A stretch of 64,000 nt of DNA from Lepisosteus oculatus. Its lineage: Eukaryota; Chordata; Actinopteri; Semionotiformes; Lepisosteidae. Position numbers and translations under genes: made by a program. The DNA is taken from assembly GCF_040954835.1 (NCBI RefSeq), contig NC_090697.1:12826001-12890000 (forward strand). The letters run 5' to 3'. The notes under the pieces were generated by a model. It searched no databases, had not been told where the DNA came from, and saw only the letters and a list, made by a program, of their open reading frames with translations. This document shows positions 1 to 12,414 of this stretch, piece by piece; within the stretch, counting starts at the first letter, position 1, and every line of letters starts with the position of its first letter.

Positions 1-3000
1 TAAGACAAGGTGGCCATTCTGTGGACTTTGCAAAACCCTGACAAACTTGAACTGATAGTGTGTGATCCCTTGAATATAGGAGTTTCTTGTTTAGGTGTAA
101 ACCTCTAACTGCCAATTCTAAAGAAGTACTGCAAATCAAACAGTAATTAATTTGTTGACAAAGCCTCATTGCTGGAACAGTATATCATACCCGTGACAGC
201 TATCAAAACCTGAGCACAGAATTTAACATGTCCCCAAAGCAACTTAATGGGATACTAAAGAAATAGATCATTGCTGCTTTCACTTCCTTTGACCAATTGA
301 AAATGTTAGACATTGATATCAAAGAATTTAAAACCTTTGGTGAGAATGAAATCACAAGTATTGCAAAACACTTCAAAATACTTACATCAAGGAGTATTTT
401 TCTTTCTTGTCAAAGAAGCTCACCTGTTATGAAACACAGTACTTGAGGGTTCCTTCACATCCTCATCACTGTGCCAACAGTTAATGAAAGTGCTGCAGTT
501 GTCACAGAATGGATATTTGGTTGAAAACAAACAAAAAAAACACAGGAATTTCCCAAGTCCCTGGCCACTGAACCTACAGCAGTGCTCCAAATACTGAGAC
601 AAACACAAAGAAACCAGACACACTACATGTGAAGCCAGACACGCAGAACTACATGCTGACCAGAAGCATTCCACTTCTTAGTGTCCGTGTAACTGAGTGA
701 ATCAGTCTCCTATTCCAATAACCAAGAAAATGTGTCATCCTGTTAAGAAGTTCCAATCCCGCCCTGACCCAAGCTTTTCAGCACGAGAGATGCCCTCCTG
801 ACTGCTTGGTTAGAACCTAATACACTTCTCCACCTCATTCAATTCATCAACTTCCGCTTGGGAACCTTACAGGCACCATCTTCAGTAAATCAGCACAGGG
901 AAATTTAGCAGGCCAAACTGAAAGGATACTGGCTTTATTAAAAAAAATAGAGAACAATAAATTCATAGTTGCAGATACAAACGTTTCAGGTTTTTGTCAG
1001 CCTGTTGACATACAGAGTGTGACCAGAGTGGCCAGAATAATTTTTGGTGAAAGCAAAACCAGAATTTTTCTGGTGAAAATGGTCTCGCAAATGTTACTGT
1101 TTGCACAATATTGTTTCCTTCATATAATTGGTTTTAAAATGCCTTGTCTGGAGCTGGATGAAATATTATGTAGTTTAACCTGTGCCAGAATAATGTAAAT
1201 GATAAATTTACATGCAGTTCTTTCATATCTAATGCAAAGAACTCAGCCAAATTTCACAATCCTGAAATTGCCAAATCATCATCTGCACTATTCATCAATG
1301 TATTTAAAACAGTAACAGACCTTTGACTTACATTTTTTCTACTATTTACCCAACTTATTTTAGCTTTAGTTTTCAAGCATAAAGTGGGCAAGTAAACATA
1401 TGGTTACAAATTACAACACAAAAATGTTTTTCCGTAATTTCCAGTAAAACTGCTTCTATGAAAACGTCAGCAGTTTCACCAGGCTTCTAAGGAGCACTTT
1501 GCAATGTTAAGGTTAGTGTCTTCCAAACTAAGAATGAAATGTGCAATTAAGAGCAATGCATTACTGAATCAGCGTGGAAGAGGGAGGCAGGCCCCTCCTT
1601 AAACTGGAAATTGAGTACGATGGCAAAGGAGCACAACAAGCACAAAAACAGAAGAGCTGCAAGGACAGTCAATTTAAGGTCACGAGAAAAGGCCCTTGCA
1701 CTCAAATACCTCCTCTTTAACTGGTTATTCTGTAACCAAAGCAGAACACAAAGTTAAACTAAGACAAGTCAGCAGATCGTGGCTCTAAAAACCAACTTTG
1801 AAAGCCTGTTCACAATGCATAATGATAAGAATGCAGTGTGAAAAGGGAAGATGTAGGTTTTTGTTACATGAGAGAAAATTTAAAAACATGCTAAATGGAT
1901 TCAGCATAATGAATTCTAATTAGAGATACCTGTAGCATGCGTAACAAGTTGGAAAACATTTATTCCAAAACCTAAGGAGCAACATGTGAAAGACCATTTA
2001 ATTTAATTTGCAACTGCAAGCAAAAACCTAGTAGCAAATATTCCAGTCTATAAATTTAGTAGACAAGCATTGTGTTCCAGTGTACTCTTGTACTCAGTAT
2101 TTCTATAGATATTTGAAAAGTATATAAATGTACTTTATATAGGATTTAGCATTGGAATTAAGGCTGGCTTCAATCCTGAAAGACAATATTTATTATATTA
2201 CACTACTGTATACCATTTGGAACATAAACTACCGACTTTCAAACTGATTAATACACATGATTTGTTAGCATGTTTTTATCTCAAAACTATTTTCTGTTGC
2301 AATGTGTTTTTTGGGGGGAAGTTAAATTTAGATACAAATTCCTCATTTGTTTCTAAAAGAACTAACAACAGACATACAATATTGTATCTGAACTCGATTT
2401 TCAGATAATACTGACAACCAAATGCAATTAACATTGGCTTGCATACTACTGTATGTTCTGGTACACATACAAGACCTAGACTTCTATTTCAAAAGCTAAA
2501 TATTTTATTTTCTATGTTATAAATGTGCACAGAGCACAGAATAATCCTTTTTTCCCCCTAATATCCTGAACATTGTTTTGATTTTGGGGAAAAAAGCCAT
2601 TGGAGATTAGAATCCAAAACAAGTCTCCTATAAAGTACACATCCACTTTTGCCAGGCCAAACCAGAACAGAGTGATATAGCAAATAAAATGTCTTAAAAT
2701 ACCTTTCAGACTTAATGTCTACCCTTACTTGCAATATGATGCAGAGCGAAATATCTTTGCTTAACACCCCGTAATTCAACACCCTTCATCTACACATAGG
2801 CAGGAAGGAAAGAAAAACATAATGAAGAGCTCAGTATACCACCCCCACAAGTAAAAGCTTTACTGGTATTATTGCCAGCATCTAACTGTGACTCCAAACA
2901 TAGACTAATATCATTTCAGTTAATTTTCATTTCAAAACATAGCCTCCATAAATGGAATATTGCCCACAGGGCACAAGGTAGGGAGCTTATTTATTAGAGC

Positions 3001-5560
3001 TTAAAACCTGCTCCCACCTGCTCCCCGTGGATATTGCCATACTACAGTATCTCCAGAAAAATCAGTTTCTTCTTTCCTTCCTCGTGACTTGCAGTTAAGT
3101 GTACATTTTTGTACGACGCATCTCCGGTAACTTAGAGCATGTGGACATCTCAAAGATTCTTTCAATGAACCCTTTCCCAGATTCGTATCTCTCCATTCTG
3201 AACCCCCTTCCCCTCCTGAGCTTCTGTTTGAATCAGCCCAGCACCACTGGGTCAAAAGTGTGAAAGAAGACAACATCCTTCCAAAAAGTGAGCTGGGTTG
3301 TGGACCCAAGCTTCCACTGAATCAGCTTTAGTATGCAATGCTATCACTTAAAGTACAACTATCAAATTAAAATGGTATAACAGGAATTGTTAACTGCTGA
3401 AGAGCTGGGATGGTTTGACATCTCTCCTCTGAGAGCACTGTCACTCCATTCACATTTCTGTTAATTTGTTTTCCCACCACCTGTCGCTGACTTCTTTTGG
3501 AGCCTGTCTGTCTCCTTTTCTTGTTTCAGTGAATGTGTGATGTGGATCAAGTTTTGATCTGAAAGGGGCAACACTGTATATTTTCAGAGGCAGCATCTTT
3601 AGTGCTCAGATGACTGAACTGAAGATTATAGGAAGGCCATATTGACCACAAAAGGTGTGTTGCACTCTAAAGCAGAGTCACCAAATATGTTATGCTCCTG
3701 CTGTTACTTGTGATGGCTGTATTAATATACCTGCTAGAAAACCTGTACTGTGGTCCAGTAAACTGTGCCTCCCATGAAACTACACCTTTAATGCCTCCAC
3801 ACTATCCATTCATGCTGTATGACTGCCACTACACTAGCATCACCTCTTTTCCCTGACTTCCTTACATTCCACATAACCTGGACTCACCCCACCTCTGAAA
3901 TTCCAGTGTTCTCACAGGGTGCAGAAGGCATCCTCCTGGATGCTTCCGTTACACCAGACCAGACCATGCTTTTGGTCCAATATTAACTCAAAGAGCAGAG
4001 CCCTAAATGCTCACAGGTTGAAAGGCAGAACACTGCCCTTATGTAAGGAGCATTGCCTCTTTCCATTGGCAACCAGTGACTTGTCATCTTCAATTCATTA
4101 CTCTTAGTAATGTGAGTGGACTAGCTTCCTAACCTCGTGTTCAGGGCAACCTTAAGACCTCATGTCCACGGCAGCACACATTGAAGTTCCAAAAATGCCT
4201 TCTTACCACAAGACAACGTTCCCAGTTTGAAGGGAACAGCACAGTGCACATATTAGAGGCTGCAGATGGCCTGATGGCCACTTCGCTCATCCTCCTTCTG
4301 GGGTTAATGTAACTCTGGACAGTCCAAGTGCAGTTCAAAGCCTTTCCTCCACACCCATCATGTGTCAAGCACCATCACCTCTTGGGCAACATTGTGCTGG
4401 TGTAAGGACTCAGCCAGTCTGTGTCAAGGTGTTCTCACATGGGACTTCAGGCGAGAGTGATATCCTCCAGCCTCAGTTGGGGACAGGTTTGGAACCATGT
4501 AGAGGCACCAACACTAGATCAAGAAGCCAATGTTTGGCAAGAGGCCTGCTGCTCTGAGCAGAACTGTCTCTAGCTTTTTTTCAGGCTTTTCACATGCTAG
4601 GCAGCAGTCTGAGTTTCCAAGGGAGAACATCTGACCATGCCAGAACCATCTAACCCTCTTTATCCCAAACATATTTACTGTTTCTGTTGTCTACACTGTG
4701 TGGTGTTGTACCTACTGTGTGTGTACCAAGAGATCAGCGCGACTAAGAAATCCAATGTACGTGTACATATGGCTTTAAACTACTCTACTTAAACTTTAGC
4801 CTTGTAAATGAAAATGTAGTATTCCATGGACACTGAAATTAATGTTATCATTATTCTAAAATAATAGAAATTTCTAATAATCTATCTTGATACTTCATGA
4901 CAGAGTTGAATTAAACTAACCATCGCAGAAAATTAAAGAAGTATTGGAAGCAGTATGCATGAAAAAGAAAACTGCACCAGGTTATTTAATGAAAGTGCTA
5001 GGTTAATGGTATTACGTTAAACAACATCACAATGCATCGGAAATGCATAACATATTAATATGTAAATCAAGAGAAAACCAGTTGTCTGAAAAAGTAGAAG
5101 CAAATATTTTGGGGGCTTAATATTAAGAGAAAAATCTGTTTTTGTTACTTTTCACAATAAGAAGTTTAATTTTTAACTGATTATAATTGTGTCACCTGCA
5201 GCACTTTCCAAGGCTGTTTGAGCAGGAAAGGTGATACACCACTAATACCAATAATTTTTAAGTAGCCCAGTACTGCTCTACAAATCTAGTTTTAAAAACA
5301 CACTCTACAAATATCAAACATTAAATAAGGAAGTGACAATGCTCATTGTGTTGTAATTGATTTATTCATGATCATTTTAAAATTCAGAAATATTTCCCTA
5401 TTTGTTAGGCATAATACCTGTTCATAATTCTCAAAGAATGCTTTACTCTCCTTTTAGTGTGTTAAACTAAACATGGCCTTCATTTTTCAGGTAATTCATT
5501 AAGGTGAAGGACATAGGGTCTTTGTGTATTATTCGGAACACAAACCTCCACTGCCCCATG
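1..5560. other. no gene recognised
   Basis: AT-rich with short chance ORFs only. Positions 3000-4560 are more balanced in composition and may hold old, unrecognised repeats. No exon of a known protein was found on either strand. Confidence 0.5.
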
Positions 5561-5574
5561 CTGTATTAGATTAA

Positions 5575-5774
5575 AAGAACAAGTAATAGGTTTATTCCAT
5601 GCTGAAAAAAAGAAGAAAGAGAACACAACGTTTCGGCCGTGGAGCCTTCTTCAGGTGTGAGTTCAAGGCTCCACGGCCGAAACGTTGTGTTCTCTTTCTT
5701 CTTTTTTTCAGCATGGAATAAACCTATTACTTGTTCCTTTGCAGCCTACGCATGCTGACGCAGCTACCCACCTG
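5575..5774 (-). mobile_element. fold-back hammerhead element, copy 1
   Basis: Perfect inverted arms 5577-5648 and 5665-5736 (72 nt each, 16-nt loop), then an asymmetric end, 5737-5774, reading CAGGTGGGTAGCTGCGTCAG on the minus strand. It is flanked by CTGTATTAGATTAA at 5561-5574 and 5772-5785. Because the last three bases (CTG) overlap the element end, the target-site duplication is 11-14 bp. The left arm carries an intact hammerhead-like motif on the minus strand. Probably a Penelope-like terminal repeat derivative. Confidence 0.7.
5623..5659 (-). ncRNA. hammerhead-like ribozyme motif (copy 1)
   Basis: On the minus strand: CACAC (stem I), CUGAAGA, stem II GGCU/GGCC around a CCAC loop, GAAACGU giving a 2-bp palindromic stem III ACGU, U at the expected cleavage site, then GUGU closing stem I. 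There is one extra A between CUGAAGA and stem II compared with the textbook core. Activity is untested. Confidence 0.5.
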
Positions 5775-6410
5775 TATTAGATTAAGGCATGTGTTCTGTA
5801 ACATCTTGATTAAAATAAGTGATGTTTCGGCTAGCTCTATAATCCAGACAACACATTTGTGGTTATCAGAGATAACGGAACTGGAAATTGACAGTGATTT
5901 TTTCCCCCCCCCCGATGAGAAAAACATAATTATATGTAACTGCATTTAAACTGTTGTCACCTCTAACATTGTTAGAATTCAAATATTAAATGTTTTTGGA
6001 TTGTTTTTTTATAACTAGATTTCTGAGATTACTATTTACAGTTTGACAGATAAAATTACTCCTACTAATTCAAAGAAAGTTTAATAAATGGTTATAGTAT
6101 TTGCTATAGCATGACTTGCTAGTCAGAAGTTATATTGCATTATTAACTGCATAAAATGTCATTTGGGAAAAAAAATTCAGAAGATGAACCAGATTAAATT
6201 GAAGCCGACGGAATGTATTGTTAGAAAGGCAAATAAAAGTTTCATTTTGAAACTGGATGAGTTGGAAATGCCAAACTAATTAATTAAATGTGATTTTTAC
6301 AGATTCTGGTTAACATCTTTTAAAAATAATTACAGAGCTCTGAAACCAAAAGGGTCTTTAACAAGCCTTTAAAGGCAATTCTGCGGTGAATAGTCTTTTA
6401 ACTTAAGAGT

Positions 6411-6435
6411 TATAATGGAGTTTAACTCCATTATA
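6411..6435. repeat. 12-bp perfect inverted repeat, 1-nt spacer
   Basis: TATAATGGAGTT, T, AACTCCATTATA. It stands alone in AT-rich sequence. Confidence 0.8.
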
Positions 6436-7021
6436 GTCATATTACAGTACTGTGGATGCAATCTTTAATGTTCTTGGTACAAATAATTCTCTACATTTTT
6501 TCTCGTCTAAACCCTGCTGACTATCAGCAGCAGCAATCATATGCCTATGAAAATTCCTTTAATAACAAACACCCTATAATATCTACTATACAAAATCTAC
6601 ATTCCACTGGGAGTTGCATTGTTGACATGGCAATAAAGTATTGAATTGAACTGAAATTGTAACAGGAGAACAAGGACTTGCAGAATGTAGGTTTTTTTTA
6701 TCCCATTCTGGAGGCTGCGACACAGTCTTATTTGTAGTTAAACCAGCCCATTCACATCCAAAGGAAAACCTTATAACACAAAAAAATAATGCTAAACCAT
6801 CATACGATAATGACTGTACGCCTATTATTAGGTAATGGGTTTGTATGCATTGTAAGCGCGGTATGTTCCTCAGGGGAACTGATGCTTGTTAACAACATGA
6901 CACAGAACATTTCACACTCAGCAAAAAACGTACAAGGATGTTTTAATGGAGTGTAATCCACCAAAAAAAAAAGAGTGCATTTTGAGTGCTTGGTTTTGGA
7001 AATACATGACATCACTGCAGT

Positions 7022-7110
7022 CGTAGCGGAGCAGTGGCACTGTGGCTAAGGATCTGTGCCATTGACCGGAAGGTTGCTGGTTCAAGGATGCTGGTTACAT
7101 CCCTATCCTG
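7022..7110 (+). mobile_element. tRNA-derived SINE head
   Basis: GTGGCACTGTGGCTAAGGAT (A-box region) and GGTTGCTGGTTCAAGG (B-box-like) match the heads of the other copies. The body downstream is unrelated to theirs, so this is a related subfamily or a chimera. Confidence 0.5.
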
Positions 7111-7193
7111 GGAACTTTTCCTTATCAGGAAGACAAACATCCCTAAATCAGTGCAGCAACATGAATGGCTTCTCTGTGGCTTGTACCACAGAG

Positions 7194-7222
7194 ATGAGAG
7201 AGAGAGAGAGAGGGAGGGGGGG
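7194..7222 (+). repeat. GA-rich microsatellite
   Basis: GAGAGAGAGAGAGAGAG followed by GGGAGGGGGGG. Confidence 0.7.
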
Positions 7223-9264
7223 CTTACTGGGAAAAGCACAGCAACACATAATTCTGTCTTATTAATAAGCATTGCTGCTACAGTAACAATTCAGAAATGT
7301 CAACAGAAATGCAACTTAAAGTCTGTGACAATTTTGACCCGGGTAACTACTGGTACAACTACGAAGTACATCTACCATCTCAAATCTGTATACATGAAGC
7401 CAATGCATAGAGCCTGCAGCTGCAAAACCAAATCTTCCTGCATTTATACTAACCTAAGTACCCTAAATCTAAGTCCTACCACTTACTCTGAAAATACTGC
7501 AATTCCTATTTACATCCACAGTTTTTATCCTGCAGTCCTACATCCTAAGGACGTTTTCTAACTTTATCAGTTTTAATCGGTTTCTCCAAATCCTAGTACA
7601 TCATCCCCACAAGTCACATTCTGGTGAATATCATTGTCTTACTTACATTCCCCCAGTGTCTTTAACAGTAAAGTGTCTGTTCTAATCCCTGAATCATTAG
7701 AAGGTTTAATATTACAAGGCAGGGCGGGGGGTGGCTGTGATGATATAAACAATACAGTTTATTCCATTATATCTTACTATAATAGGCATCTACGTAATCT
7801 AATTAACAATAAGACATGCTTAAGAAAAGTAAATGCTTAATTTCTCATAAGTCACAATGTATTTTTGTGTTTAGAATTATTTCAATGTAGAAGATCTAAG
7901 CGAGTCATTCATGCTTCTTTATGCTCCTTTTCATCGAAGGAGGTGTCAGCATCCACAGAATGAAAGCACAGTTTGTGCCCAGTACCATTTTGGTGCTGCA
8001 TACTTCACATACCACAGACAGCATTTTCTCTTGCACTGGTCATTAAATTCAAGGGACAAATTCCAATCTGTTGTCTAAATGCAGTTTTTCAAAATGCACA
8101 TGAAAGTAGCCATGTAAAACATATTCTGAAGATACTTTATATAAGGAACCTTTTTTTAAATCTCCACATTCTGTTCATCTTCTAAGAAAGAAATTACAAA
8201 AGCAGAGTGAGTTAATCTTCAATGTTGAAATGTGGAATAAAAAGAAACAAGGAATCTGGCCTTGCGTATTGAATAAAGTGTAACAAACAAGGCCAGTTCG
8301 GAAACATTTTATTCTATTTTTCAGTTAGGAAAATCTTAAACACCAACTGGTAATCATGTTCATAATGTAAGTGTATTGTAGCAAAAATGGGGATCCAAAA
8401 TATAAGTTATTTTTTCTCATATTAAAAAAATATTTTACTTCATATGGATGCATACATGTATTCAAAGACATATGCCCGTATAAGACCGTACAACTGAAAA
8501 CTACTTACGGAAATAATGTAACATCTTGCTGTTATTGACACATTCACCTTATGTAAATATGTACCTTCTAAAAAATCACCACAGCTCAATAATGTCACAA
8601 ATGCACTCTAGTTACTACAGAGCTAATGAAAACAGATGACAATCATCTTGTCCATTTAGCTGAAAAGCCCATCACAACAACCCTAAAATAGTTTCTCCTC
8701 ATTCTCAAGCTTAGAAAGTACTGAATTTTTGGAAAATGAAAAATGATTTAATGCCATTCATGTAATCATCCACCCCCATACTGTCAAAAACAGAATGCTA
8801 TTTCCAGAAAGCTTAAAAAATGAAGCTTAGAAAATATCATACTGAATGGAGCCAGCTGTGATAAAAATGGCATTCAATTTCATGAATATATTTGGAATAT
8901 TTAATAAACATCCACTGATCGGAAAAGAAGGTACAAAGGAGATGTACAGTATTGCTAAAGTGTACTTGGAGATAGCTCTAAGAATACCCTAACTCAATGA
9001 GCTTTATAATATTTCTTTAATTTTATATGATAAATTAATGGTTCTTAATCTATTGTATCATCAAAGCAACATAAATGCCAGCACGACCTGAAAGAATGAT
9101 GCTTTCAATCAGTCTAAGTTTATTTTATATATACCGATATGCTCAAATGTCAATATGTTAATGTGGTATATAACCAATTCTAAAGTACTCTGTTTATATT
9201 TTAATTTATTTTGTGAATTATACCAACAATACTATTCCACGGAATATCATTCATACCATTTATT

Positions 9265-9302
9265 TTATTATTATTAATAATAATAATCATCATCATCATC
9301 AT
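9265..9302 (+). repeat. ATT/AAT/ATC microsatellite at a SINE tail
   Basis: ATTATTATT, AATAATAAT and ATCATCATC runs abut the 3' end of the minus-strand SINE at 9303. Confidence 0.7.
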
Positions 9303-9580
9303 GTTGCTTTATTAGCCCTATACAATTTCTTGCATTAGGAATTTGTCTTTTTTCGCATACCCCAGCTTGCTCTCCATGAGACACAAACACACAGACAGGG
9401 AGAGAGCTTGGGGTCAGAGCGCAGGGTCAGCCATTGTACAGCGCCCCTGGAGCAGTTGGGGTTAAGGGCCTTGCTCAGGGGCCCAACGGAGTAGGATTCC
9501 TCTGCCGACTGCGGGATTTTAACCGGGAACCTTTCCAGCCACAGGCGCAGATCCTGAGCCACAGAGCCACCGATCCGCCC
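9303..9580 (-). mobile_element. tRNA-derived SINE, near full length
   Basis: Reverse complement of the family: head near 9580, B box GGTTAAAATCCC, body CTGACCCTGCGCTCTGACCC, tail GCTAATAAAGC at 9303. It matches the copies at 24.6, 33.1 and 50.5 kb. Confidence 0.7.
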
Positions 9581-9599
9581 AACACAAAGGTGTGGGTTA

Positions 9600-10997
9600 G
9601 CGTTAGGATTGTGGATTCACCTCTTTAAACGTTTGCAATAATTCACCACCTTTTGTTTTATGTGCAGTTTAGACAAAGCTTTTGAGTTTTTTTTTTTTAT
9701 TTGGCATTAACAGCTTTGCGTTGATCAGTGGTATGAATAAATCCCTTTTGATTACACAAAGTCTGAAAATAAAATGTGAAAATGCCAAAGGGCGTAAATA
9801 CGTTTTATCACCACTGTAAGTTTCAACAGCAATTCATTGAAAAGGTATTTGTATTTATTAGGTTGCACACCATTATATGAAGAATAGCTGGACGAGAAAG
9901 AACTTAAATGCTCATTTCTCACTTATTTATACTATTTTATTTATTTCTTAATCTCTGAATAATCTAAACTATTGCCGAATTAAATATACCCATGAAATTC
10001 CAGAATAACAAATCAGGTGACAAACAAATCCAGTTCAGATCAAAGCAAAGTAACATTATCCCCAACAAAAGCCAGACACACCTTATCACTACTATTGATT
10101 GATATTGGCTATAGGCTAACTTACACCTTCAAACTCCAGAATATCTTCTACAAGAAGGCTAAAAATAAGCAGTGAGCATAGCACAACAGAAGATGACAAC
10201 TACGAGTGGCAGTGTGGAATGAAGCGAAGGAATGTCTCCCAACAATTTATCCTCTTCAGGCAGTCTATTTCTTCTCAGAATGATTCCATTTTCCCCAGCA
10301 GTCTTCACAGTACTGCAACAGAGCCCATGCACTATGCCAGTAACAAGTTACAACACCTCTCAGCAGAATTCTCCTCTGGGTTTAGAGTGGCGCTGTGTGG
10401 CTCTGGGCCCTCTAGCAACCATGATGGAAACCTGGCAGGGTAAGTGTAGAGCTGGACGATTCACTGGTGTTGTGTAGAATCTTACTGCTCTTTGAGCTTG
10501 GCGGACTTATCCGCTGTCTACAGAGAGGCACTGATGCACACTCAGCACCCACGAGCAAGAGCAGGGAAACCCACGCTGATGTCTAGCAGTGGAGAAAAAA
10601 GGAGGTATCGAGATGGAGAGAGTGTCACTGGGCTCATGCATTGAGTCAGAGAGAGAACTGATGTCACTCTCCCCCCCGAGATACTTAAAATGGTGTAAAT
10701 CTCTGCAGCAGCAAAGAATACGGCCTTGTGGGATAGTAGAATTCTCTGCTGGCTGTCGCAAAACGACCAGGATCGAAAACCCAACAGTGGTAGGGTGAGC
10801 TGCGCTTGTCACATTTGCAATATTGTTTAAACCAGGTTTTGTTTAGGTTTATATGAAACACACAGACACCATCATAAAAGATAGCAGCCTAACCATGACG
10901 TACAAATCTCAGGCATACATTTATTTAATACACCTTAATGAAAAACTGGAATATAAATAATATTTATAATGTATAATATACGTAGCATACAATCAGA
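9600..10997. other. no gene recognised; GC-richer segment 10.2-10.8 kb
   Basis: Overlapping short frames on both strands at 10200-10810 reflect higher GC rather than coding. A near-consensus plus-strand donor, CAGG|GTAAGT, lies at about 10439. Confidence 0.4.
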
Positions 10998-11107
10998 TTA
11001 TCTTAATGTTCAGGTGGGTAGCTGCGTCAGCATGCGTAGGCTGCAAAGGAACAAGTAATAGGTTTATTCCATGCTGAAAAAAAGAAGAAAGAGAACACAA
11101 CGTTTCG

Positions 11108-11144
11108 GCCGTGGAGCCTTCTTCAGGTGACACCTGAAGAAGGC
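11108..11144 (-). ncRNA. hammerhead-like ribozyme motif (copy 2, minus arm)
   Basis: Same CUGAAGA ... GAAACGUUGUGU layout on the minus strand in the left arm of the complete element. Stem I here is CAC/GUG, with the fourth pair lost. Confidence 0.42.
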
Positions 11145-11145
11145 A

Positions 11146-11182
11146 CACACCTGAAGAAGGCTCCACGGCCGAAACGTTGTGT
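11146..11182 (+). ncRNA. hammerhead-like ribozyme motif (copy 2, plus arm)
   Basis: Intact motif on the plus strand of the right arm: CACAC, CUGAAGA, GGCUCCACGGCC hairpin, GAAACGUU, GUGU. The element therefore encodes the motif on both strands. Confidence 0.5.
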
Positions 11183-12308
11183 TCTCTTTCTTCTTTTTTT
11201 CAGCATGGAATAAACCTATTACTTTTATCTTAATGTTATTCAATGTCAGCTTTAAATGGTAAAGTGCTGACAGAAAATGCTAAAGCAGAAATGCTTAAAC
11301 CTTACAAATACAGCTTTATATCTATTCGTTTTCCTTGCCCTATTTTACAGCATCCTTGTGTGCTTAACTCAAGTAACAAGGTGGCTGCCAAAACCTTTTT
11401 TTGTTTTTTAACCCTAAAAGTTGACACTTTCAGGTGAAATAATCGCACCTACTGGTAAACATAAATGCTTACAGAGTTAGAGCTGAAAACAATTACAAAA
11501 TGTCTAATTAGTAAAACATTAGTTAAATCTTGGATTTAAATTAAGAACTCGGGTGGAACACAATTTAGCAGAGTGGGCTCACAAAGTCCTGGATTTGACT
11601 CAAAGATCTACTCAGCAAAATACAATCTGGAAACTGTAAAGCAGACCTCACAAGAAATGCTTAGTTTTACTTTATGTGACACAAAGCCAAAATAAATTAC
11701 TATTTTTCCCATAATATTGGCTGAACCATTTCTTCTTTTTAAAGCAGTCAAACATCTAAAAGATTACGGAAGGAATTGTACAAATAAATGTTTGCTAGAT
11801 TTGTTAAGTAGCATTGTAGCTATCAGAGACTCACGCAGTTCTGCACTGATTAGATTACAGTGAGACCTCAGCATCACAATAAACAAACGAATTAAAACAT
11901 CAGCTATTTAAATAGTTTTTAAAAAGCTTAAAGAAATTCTCAAATACCTCCACATTCTTACTAATACACAACTAATTCAAGATCACAAACCTCTCTTAGC
12001 TTTATGTACGATTCAGCCTGACCCAGACAATTCAGTTCTAATGCTACTCTGCAACATTTAGGTTACATAATCTAAAACAAGGCTATTCAATTTCCAGCCA
12101 TTACAATCTATTCAATTCCAAAGTTTTGCTGTAACCAGTTCCTCGAATACTGAATTAATAACAAGCAGGATGAATATAGTAATCAAGGTAGTGGTCAAAT
12201 CAATGTGCAATGCAGTGGTTTCGGTCAATAGAACTGATCTGGAGGACAGACAGTAATTTCAGTACTTTTAAGAGTGCATGGACAAAAACCGGTTGACTAT
12301 TTTTTCTT

Positions 12309-12414
12309 AGGTGGGTAGCTGCGTCAGCATGCGCAGGCTACAAAGGAACCACTAATAGGTTTATTCCATGCTGAAATTCCATCTCTTTTCAGCATGGAAT
12401 AAAACTATTACTTT
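12309..12414 (+). mobile_element. fold-back element, internally deleted copy
   Basis: Same AGGTGGGTAGCTGCGTCAGC head and CCATGCTGAAA/TTTTCAGCATGG arms, but the ribozyme-bearing centre is missing. Short remaining arms flank a loop of about 10 nt. It runs into a T tract on the right. Confidence 0.6.

Larger units (their letters stand above)
5790..9260. other. intergenic, SINE head and old LINE-type tail only
   Basis: Apart from the items listed separately, 6440-6650 ends in ACATGGCAATAAAGTATTGA, resembling a LINE or SINE 3' tail. The 175-codon frame at 7034-7561 starts inside the SINE and has no recognisable domain. Confidence 0.45.
11011..11224 (+). mobile_element. fold-back hammerhead element, copy 2
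   Basis: Complete copy bounded exactly by the 13-bp duplication TTATCTTAATGTT (10998-11010 and 11225-11237). It starts CAGGTGGGTAGC and ends CCTATTACTT. Arms 11053-11129 and 11148-11224 are perfect over 77 nt. A small nested palindrome (14-bp arms, 11116-11129 and 11131-11144) sits at the centre. It is nearly identical to copy 1, so it is young. Confidence 0.75.

Noticed and set aside
220..700. Possible decayed transposase-like frame (KEFKTFGENEITSIAKHF on the plus strand)
   Set aside because: Faintly reminiscent of hAT-derived proteins, but too short and broken for a supported call.
5623..5735. CRISPR array or bacterial attenuator reading of the palindromes
   Set aside because: The host is clearly a vertebrate; there are no regular spacers, and the palindromes are dispersed elements with target duplications.
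7034..7561. 175-codon plus-strand frame
   Set aside because: Begins inside a SINE head, crosses a GA microsatellite and has no domain.
9335..9562. Short frames in the tRNA-derived SINEs (also near 24514, 33081 and 50336)
   Set aside because: The same peptide phrases recur at each SINE copy; they are repeat sequence, not genes.
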